This document shows, piece by piece, positions 59,410-63,540 of a stretch of DNA of 63,540 nucleotides (position 1 is its first letter; each line of letters starts with the position of its first letter). Source of the stretch: Mycolicibacterium porcinum (GTDB lineage Bacteria > Actinomycetota > Actinomycetes > Mycobacteriales > Mycobacteriaceae). The notes under the pieces are model-generated. The model was not told the DNA's origin. It saw only the letters and a program-made list of their open reading frames with translations, and did not search any database. The stretch is from the NCBI GenBank assembly GCA_001942045.1, contig MSTD01000035.1, forward strand, positions 1 to 63,540, written 5' to 3'. The translations under genes and the position numbers were made by a program.

Positions 59410-59760
59410 GTGCCGGTGCGGATGAGCTCGCAGCGGTTCGACGAGTTGGTATCCGACGCACTCGACCTGATCCCGCCGCAACTGGCCGACGCGATCGACA
59501 ACGTGGTGATCCTGGTCGAGGATCGGGATCCCGACGAGCCCGAGATCCTGGGCCTGTATCGGGGCATCGCGCTGACGGAACGGGATTCCTGGTATGCCGG
59601 GTCATTGCCGGACACCATCACGATCTACCGCGAGGCCCTGCTGGATTTCTGTGACAGCGAAGCCGACGTGGTCGACGAGGTGGCGATCACGGTGATCCAC
59701 GAGATCGCGCACCATTTCGGGATCGACGACGAGCGGCTCCACGAACTGGGTTGGGGCTGA
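59410..59760 (+). CDS. minimal zincin-type metallopeptidase (Rv3836-like)
   Basis: A 116-residue protein of the small metallopeptidase family once called DUF1025. The zinc motif HEIAHHFGIDDERLHELGW gives HExxH plus a third His near the C terminus. It starts 3 bp after the stop of the septum protein (GTG 59410; ATG 59422 possible), so it is in the same operon. The substrate is unknown. Confidence 0.87.
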   Translation: MPVRMSSQRFDELVSDALDLIPPQLADAIDNVVILVEDRDPDEPEILGLYRGIALTERDSWYAGSLPDTITIYREALLDFCDSEADVVDEVAITVIHEIAHHFGIDDERLHELGWG

Positions 59761-59813
59761 GCCGCTAGGCGCGGCAACCGCGAATTGTCGGCCCGCAGTG
59801 CTATCAACGGGCT

Positions 59814-60014
59814 ATGACCATCCAGTGCCGGGAGTGCGCCGCCGGTCTGGAGCATTGCCACGGCACCGTGATCCACCATGTCCGGTACCGCGCGGAGTGC
59901 ACCGACGCCGGCTGCACCACGCCGGAAGCAGCGCACACCTTCAGCCTCGACTGTGCGGCGGTGGGCTGCCCCTGCGCGGATGAGGGCGCACCTTCGATCC
60001 GGCGGACCGGCTAA
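59814..60014 (+). CDS. cysteine-rich mini-protein
   Basis: A 66-residue protein with seven cysteines and several histidines: CREC, HCHGTVIHH, CTDAGC, DCAAVGCPC. The pattern suggests one or two structural zinc sites. Short actinobacterial proteins with a similar CRECxxGLxHCHGT opening are familiar to me, but no function is known. ATG 59814 begins 53 bp after the metallopeptidase. The stop overlaps that of the convergent gene by 4 bp. Confidence 0.72.
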   Translation: MTIQCRECAAGLEHCHGTVIHHVRYRAECTDAGCTTPEAAHTFSLDCAAVGCPCADEGAPSIRRTG

Positions 60015-60700
60015 CCCATCGGGTCGGTTTCGGACGTCACGGCGTCCGCGACCGGTGTCGCCGTCGGTTCCGGATAGAAGGGCGGTGTCGCCGACGCCCA
60101 CTGCACGCAACTCCAGCGGCCGTCGGTGATCGGCGCCAGCACAATCGATTCCGTGTTGGCCAGGTGATGGTCGAGGGCGAAGCTGCCGTCGACGCCGGCC
60201 AGTACAGCCGCCACCAACCGGATCGCCGCGCCGTGGCTCACCAGCACGATGTCGCTGTTGAAGTCGTGGTTGTCGAGGTAGCGCAGGCGCAGTTCGGTGA
60301 GCACGGGCACGTACCGGGCCAGGACCGCCTCGGCGTTCTCGCCGCCCGGCATCGGCACGTCGAGTTCGCCCCGATGCCAGCGTTCGTAGATCCGGTTGAA
60401 CTCGGCCACGGCGTCGTCGTCGCTGCGGTCCTCCAGTTCACCGACCTGAACTTCGTGGACCCCTTCGAATTCGAATGGCACGAGGCCGGTTTCGGCGCCG
60501 ATGCCTGCCGCGGTCTGCGCCGCGCGCCGAGCCACCGAGTGGGCCAGGATCGACGGACGCTGTCCCAGTTTCCCGGCGAACCGCCTGGCCTGGTCGTGGC
60601 CGAGGTCGGTCAGCTCGGCACCCGGTGGCCGGGTGTCCAGCCGCCGTGCGACATTGCCGTGAGACTGCCCGTGCCGGACGAGTATCAGCCGTCCGCTCAT
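60011..60700 (-). CDS. histidine-phosphatase / phosphoglycerate-mutase-like protein (Rv3837c-like)
   Basis: A 229-residue protein with the phosphohistidine motif LVRHGQSHGN at residues 6-15 and the second catalytic His in VSHGAAIRLV. The family includes phosphoglycerate mutases and many small-molecule phosphatases; its size and sequence suggest a phosphatase. The start at 60700 overlaps the pheA stop by 4 bases, so the two are translationally coupled. Confidence 0.88.
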   Translation of the reverse strand: MSGRLILVRHGQSHGNVARRLDTRPPGAELTDLGHDQARRFAGKLGQRPSILAHSVARRAAQTAAGIGAETGLVPFEFEGVHEVQVGELEDRSDDDAVAEFNRIYERWHRGELDVPMPGGENAEAVLARYVPVLTELRLRYLDNHDFNSDIVLVSHGAAIRLVAAVLAGVDGSFALDHHLANTESIVLAPITDGRWSCVQWASATPPFYPEPTATPVADAVTSETDPMG

Positions 60701-61641
60701 GAGCCTGCCGTCCCGTCACGCAAACCCGTCAACCACCGTGTGGCCTCGTCCAGACGCGGCGGGGGCGCACCCGCGCTCGCTCCGGTCGGCCAAGAACCCA
60801 GATATCGCACATCGGTACAACGTCGGTGAAGCGCTTTGAGTGCCTCGGCCACCGAATCGTCCTCGATGTGGCCGACGCAGTCGAGGAAGAACATGTACGT
60901 ACCCAGCTCGGTTCTGGTGGGCCGGCTTTCGATCCGGGTGAGGTCGATGTCGCGGATCGAGAATTCGGTCATCGCCGTGACCAGCGCGCCCGGGGTGTTG
61001 TCGAGGCGCAGCACCACCGAGGTGCGATCGGCACCCGTGGCCCGCGGCGGTACGCCGGGCGGGCCGGCCAGGACGAAGCGGGTTCGCGCGTTGGCCTCGT
61101 CGACGACGTCGGCCGCGAGGATCTCCAGCCCGTAGCGTTCGGCGGCCAGCCGCGTGCTCACGCCGGCATCGGCTTTGCCCTCGGCGACCTCCTGGGCGGC
61201 GGCGGCGTTGGAGGTGGCCGGAACGACCGAGGCGTCGGGCAGGTTGGCGGCCAGCCATCGGCGCACCTGTGCGAGCGCCACCGGGAACGCGGCCACGGTC
61301 TGCACCGGGCCGGTGTGCCCCGGCCGGGTGACGATGGCGAATGCCACGTCGAGGACCAGCTCGGCGTAGATCTGCAGCGGTTTCCCGACGGCCAGGCTGT
61401 CCAGCGTCGGCAACACCGAACCCTCGATGGAGTTCTCGATCGGCACACACGCGTAGTCGGCCCGGCCGTCGCGGACCGCGGCCAGTGCGCCCGGGGTGCT
61501 GTCGGTCAGCACCCCGGTGAAGCGGGCCTTCGCATCACCGGCCGCCGGCTCCAGGCCGGGGACCATCTCATGGGTCACCATCTGCAATAACGCCACTTCG
61601 GTGAAGGTTCCCTCCGGACCGAGGTAGGCGATGCGCGGCAC
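60697..61641 (-). CDS. pheA: prephenate dehydratase
   Basis: Converts prephenate to phenylpyruvate in phenylalanine synthesis. The 314 residues comprise the PDT domain (YLGPEGTFTEVALLQM at the start; the catalytic TRF motif in NARTRFVLAG near residue 185) and a C-terminal ACT domain with the Phe-binding ESRP motif (RIESRPTR). There is no chorismate mutase domain, as in other actinobacteria. GTG 61641 lies 6 bases from the minus-strand TAGGGT (61653-61648). Confidence 0.95.
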   Translation of the reverse strand: MPRIAYLGPEGTFTEVALLQMVTHEMVPGLEPAAGDAKARFTGVLTDSTPGALAAVRDGRADYACVPIENSIEGSVLPTLDSLAVGKPLQIYAELVLDVAFAIVTRPGHTGPVQTVAAFPVALAQVRRWLAANLPDASVVPATSNAAAAQEVAEGKADAGVSTRLAAERYGLEILAADVVDEANARTRFVLAGPPGVPPRATGADRTSVVLRLDNTPGALVTAMTEFSIRDIDLTRIESRPTRTELGTYMFFLDCVGHIEDDSVAEALKALHRRCTDVRYLGSWPTGASAGAPPPRLDEATRWLTGLRDGTAGS

Positions 61642-61733
61642 ATCTCAACCCTATCGGTTCACCAACCCCGGATCCGGTTGATGACGCGCAGCCGGGTGTT
61701 TTACGAAGCCCTTGCCCACACCAGGACGCCCAG

Positions 61734-61752
61734 TTAAGTTAGGCTTACCTCA
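61734..61752. promoter_or_regulatory. IdeR iron box
   Basis: The 19-mer from 61734 (TTAAGTTAGGCTTACCTCA) matches the mycobacterial IdeR consensus TTAGGTTAGGCTAACCTAA at 16 of 19 positions. It lies 35-53 bases upstream of the DUF2470 gene, where it could cover the promoter. The M. tuberculosis ortholog Rv3839 is reported to be iron-repressed through IdeR. A further CACCTAATCACC run follows directly. Confidence 0.85.
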
Positions 61753-61786
61753 CCTAATCACCTCACCTAGTTTCGAAGGCGGCGAG

Positions 61787-62581
61787 ATGGCCATAGCGAC
61801 ACCGACGACAGCCGAGCGGATCCGCAGCGCGTGCGCACGAGGCGGCGGTGCGATGGTCGCGGTGGAGGGCATGGAACCCGTCGCCTCACCCGTCCATCAC
61901 CTGCTCGACGACGGATCGTTCGCGATCACCGTCCCCGAGACCAGCCCGCTGTCGGCCATGGCGATGGCGGCCGGGTCGGCCGGGGTCCAGGCCGTCCTGG
62001 AGATGACCGACTACGCCCCGCTGCCGCTGCGCGAACCGGTCCGCTCCCTGGTGTGGATTCGCGGGCGCCTTCAGCACGTGCCGTCCGCAGAGGTCGCCGC
62101 CCTGCTCGATCTGGTTGCCGCCGAGAACCCGAATCCGGCTCTGCTGCAGGTGAATTCCAAGTCCCGGCCGGACGCCGGGCACGATGACGACAACTACACG
62201 CTGATGCGCCTGGAGATCGAGTCGGTCGTGGTGGCCGATTCCACCGGCGCCGAGGCGGTCGGCCTCGGGGCGCTGCTGCAGGCCCGTCCGGATCCGTTCT
62301 GCGCGATGGAATCCGGCTGGCTGCAGCACATGGAGTCCTCGCACCGCGACGTGGTGGAGCGCCTGGCCACCCGCCTGCCGATGACCCTGCGCCAGGGCCG
62401 GGTCCGCCCGCTGGGCCTGGACCGCTACGGCGTGCAACTGCGGGTGGAGAACGAGCACGGCGACCACGACGTGCGGTTGCCGTTCCCGAAGCCGGTCGAC
62501 GACGTCACCGGACTGAGCCAGGCCATCCGCGTCCTGATGGGCTGCCCGTTCCTCAACGGCCTGCGCGCGCGCCGGATCTGA
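61787..62581 (+). CDS. iron-regulated DUF2470 protein (Rv3839-like)
   Basis: A 264-residue soluble protein. The N-terminal part resembles FMN/haem-binding split-barrel proteins. The C-terminal half has the DUF2470 signature HMESSHRDVVERLATRLP near residue 185, with RLPFPKPVDD later. DUF2470 domains occur in haem-utilisation and haem-oxygenase-like proteins, so a role in haem or iron handling under iron limitation is likely but unproven. Start ATG 61787 follows GGCGGCGAG. An IdeR box lies upstream. Confidence 0.88.
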   Translation: MAIATPTTAERIRSACARGGGAMVAVEGMEPVASPVHHLLDDGSFAITVPETSPLSAMAMAAGSAGVQAVLEMTDYAPLPLREPVRSLVWIRGRLQHVPSAEVAALLDLVAAENPNPALLQVNSKSRPDAGHDDDNYTLMRLEIESVVVADSTGAEAVGLGALLQARPDPFCAMESGWLQHMESSHRDVVERLATRLPMTLRQGRVRPLGLDRYGVQLRVENEHGDHDVRLPFPKPVDDVTGLSQAIRVLMGCPFLNGLRARRI

Positions 62582-62627
62582 CCCGCACGATCCGCCCCAA
62601 CATCGGGTCGCCGCTACCGTAGCTGCG

Positions 62628-63365
62628 GTGACCCGTCGCACGCTCAAGATCGAGATCGCCGTCGTGCTGGCGGTGACCTTCGGGCTCAGCGCCTACACCG
62701 CGGGGCTGCGGCTCATCGAGGCGATACTGCTCGGCCTGTCCGGGCAGACCGTCGCCCTCAACCCGAAACGCTCCCCGTTCGACATGATCGACCTCGGCCT
62801 GCACCTGGCCGTGGTCCTGCAGCTGCTGGCCTGGGGTGCGCTCGCCCTGTACTTGTTGTGGCGCAGCGGTTTCGGACCATCGGCGATCGGGCTGTCCCGC
62901 CCGCGGTGGCGGACCGACGGTTTGGGCGGCCTGGGTCTGGCGCTGCTCATCGGGTTGCCGGGGCTGGGCCTCTACGTGCTGGCCCGGGTGCTGGGGCTGA
63001 GCGCCGACGTCGAGCCCGCCGAGCTGTACGACACGTGGTGGCGCATCCCGATGCTGCTCGGCGTGGCGTTCGCCAACGGCTGGGCCGAGGAGATCATCGT
63101 GGTGGGGTTCCTGCTGACCAGGCTGCGCCAACTCGATGTGAGCCCTGGGCGGGCGCTGGTGATCTCCAGCCTGCTGCGCGGCGCGTATCACCTGTATCAG
63201 GGCTACAGCGCCGGACTCGGCAATGTGGTGATGGGGCTGGTCTTCGGCTACGCGTGGCAGCGCACCGGGCGACTGTGGCCGCTGATCATCGCCCACACCT
63301 TGATCGACGCGGTGGCGTTCGTCGGATACGCGCTCGTGGCGGATCACCTGAGCTGGCTGCGATAA
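62628..63365 (+). CDS. CPBP-family intramembrane metalloprotease
   Basis: A 245-residue polytopic protein with about seven membrane helices. The CPBP (Abi/Rce1-like) motifs are present: the glutamate pair in NGWAEEIIVVGFLLTRL (about residue 148), RGAYHLYQG with His (about 186), and HTLIDAVAF near the C terminus. Such proteins cleave CAAX or small peptides or act in bacteriocin immunity; the substrate is unknown. GTG 62628 lies 7 bases from TACCGT (62615-62620). Confidence 0.85.
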   Translation: MTRRTLKIEIAVVLAVTFGLSAYTAGLRLIEAILLGLSGQTVALNPKRSPFDMIDLGLHLAVVLQLLAWGALALYLLWRSGFGPSAIGLSRPRWRTDGLGGLGLALLIGLPGLGLYVLARVLGLSADVEPAELYDTWWRIPMLLGVAFANGWAEEIIVVGFLLTRLRQLDVSPGRALVISSLLRGAYHLYQGYSAGLGNVVMGLVFGYAWQRTGRLWPLIIAHTLIDAVAFVGYALVADHLSWLR

Positions 63366-63390
63366 CGCGTCCGGCACGTACATTTCTGCT

Positions 63391-63540
63391 GTGGACGACT
63401 TCAGCGCATCGCGCGGACATCCCGACCCGCGCTCGCGGCGTGCGGGACCGCGCCGTCCTGCCGCCGAGCCGCCACAGGTGATCCGCCGGGATCCGAACTA
63501 CCGCCCGGCCTGGCCACCGAATCCGCCCACACCACCACGC
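63391..63540 (+). CDS. N-terminal fragment of a Pro/Arg-rich protein
   Basis: Fifty codons are open to the window edge, starting GTG at 63391. TACATT (63379-63384) lies 6 bases upstream, which supports the start. The sequence is disordered and rich in Pro and Arg (VIRRDPNYRPAWPPNPP). Mycobacterial LytR-CpsA-Psr proteins often begin with this kind of tail, but the identification is a guess. Confidence 0.5.
   Translation, partial: MDDFSASRGHPDPRSRRAGPRRPAAEPPQVIRRDPNYRPAWPPNPPTPPR

Overview
The window is a high-GC chromosomal segment of a fast-growing Mycobacterium (Mycolicibacterium). It carries nearly the whole cell-envelope (arabinogalactan and mycolate) locus of that genus. The evidence is the ordered set dprE1, dprE2, aftA, embC-A-B, accD4-pks13-fadD32, culp6, mpt51, fbpA, aftB, ubiA, PAP2, glfT2, glf and erp, followed by the serS to pheA block. 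A gene for an MspA-type porin at the left edge, and furA-katG lying between dprE1 and dprE2, both point to the M. smegmatis side of the genus rather than to M. tuberculosis. No insertion sequence, prophage, CRISPR array, tRNA or rRNA gene was recognised.

Layout. 1-1.4 kb: 5' end of a porin gene (-), a 607-bp gap and a TRIC/UPF0126 membrane protein (-). 1.4-20.8 kb (+): GtrA-like protein, dprE1, furA, katG, then a reverse-strand TetR / small membrane protein / MpaB-like oxygenase operon, then dprE2, aftA, embC, embA, embB. DprE1/DprE2 make decaprenyl-phosphoryl-arabinose; AftA and EmbA/B/C polymerise arabinan from it. 20.8-23.4 kb: SRPBCC protein, TetR regulator and FAD oxidoreductase. 23.5-34.2 kb (-): accD4, pks13 and fadD32 (final mycolic acid condensation), a cutinase-like enzyme and a DUF732 lipoprotein. 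34.3-44.2 kb (-): three antigen-85-type genes (mpt51, fbpA and a further paralog), then aftB, ubiA, a PAP2 phosphatase, glfT2 and glf, the last five coupled by start/stop overlaps. 44.5-47.2 kb (+): erp and an LGFP-repeat PGRP amidase. 47.2-53.2 kb: HAD phosphatase, two tandem PlsC acyltransferases, an MBL-Rieske fusion with a small partner, a DUF5718-like protein and a hemerythrin. 53.2-61.7 kb: a SARP-AAA-TPR regulator, serS, a septum-formation protein, a minimal zincin, a Cys-rich mini-protein, a phosphoglycerate-mutase-family protein and pheA. 61.7-63.5 kb: an IdeR-box-controlled DUF2470 gene, a CPBP protease and the start of another gene.

Together the genes make UDP-galactofuranose (Glf), galactan (GlfT2), the arabinose donor (UbiA, probably PAP2, DprE1/2), arabinan (AftA, Emb, AftB), mycolic acids (FadD32, AccD4, Pks13) and the mycolyl esters joining them (Ag85). 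The less-studied material is accessory. It comprises the MpaB-like operon with two near-identical TetR operators built into its promoter, the SRPBCC/TetR/FAD locus with its own palindromic operator, and the MBL-Rieske and hemerythrin genes. A recurring feature is a TANNNT -10 hexamer 6-8 bases before the start codon, which predicts leaderless mRNAs for at least a dozen genes. Homology statements come from memory of the families; no search was run.
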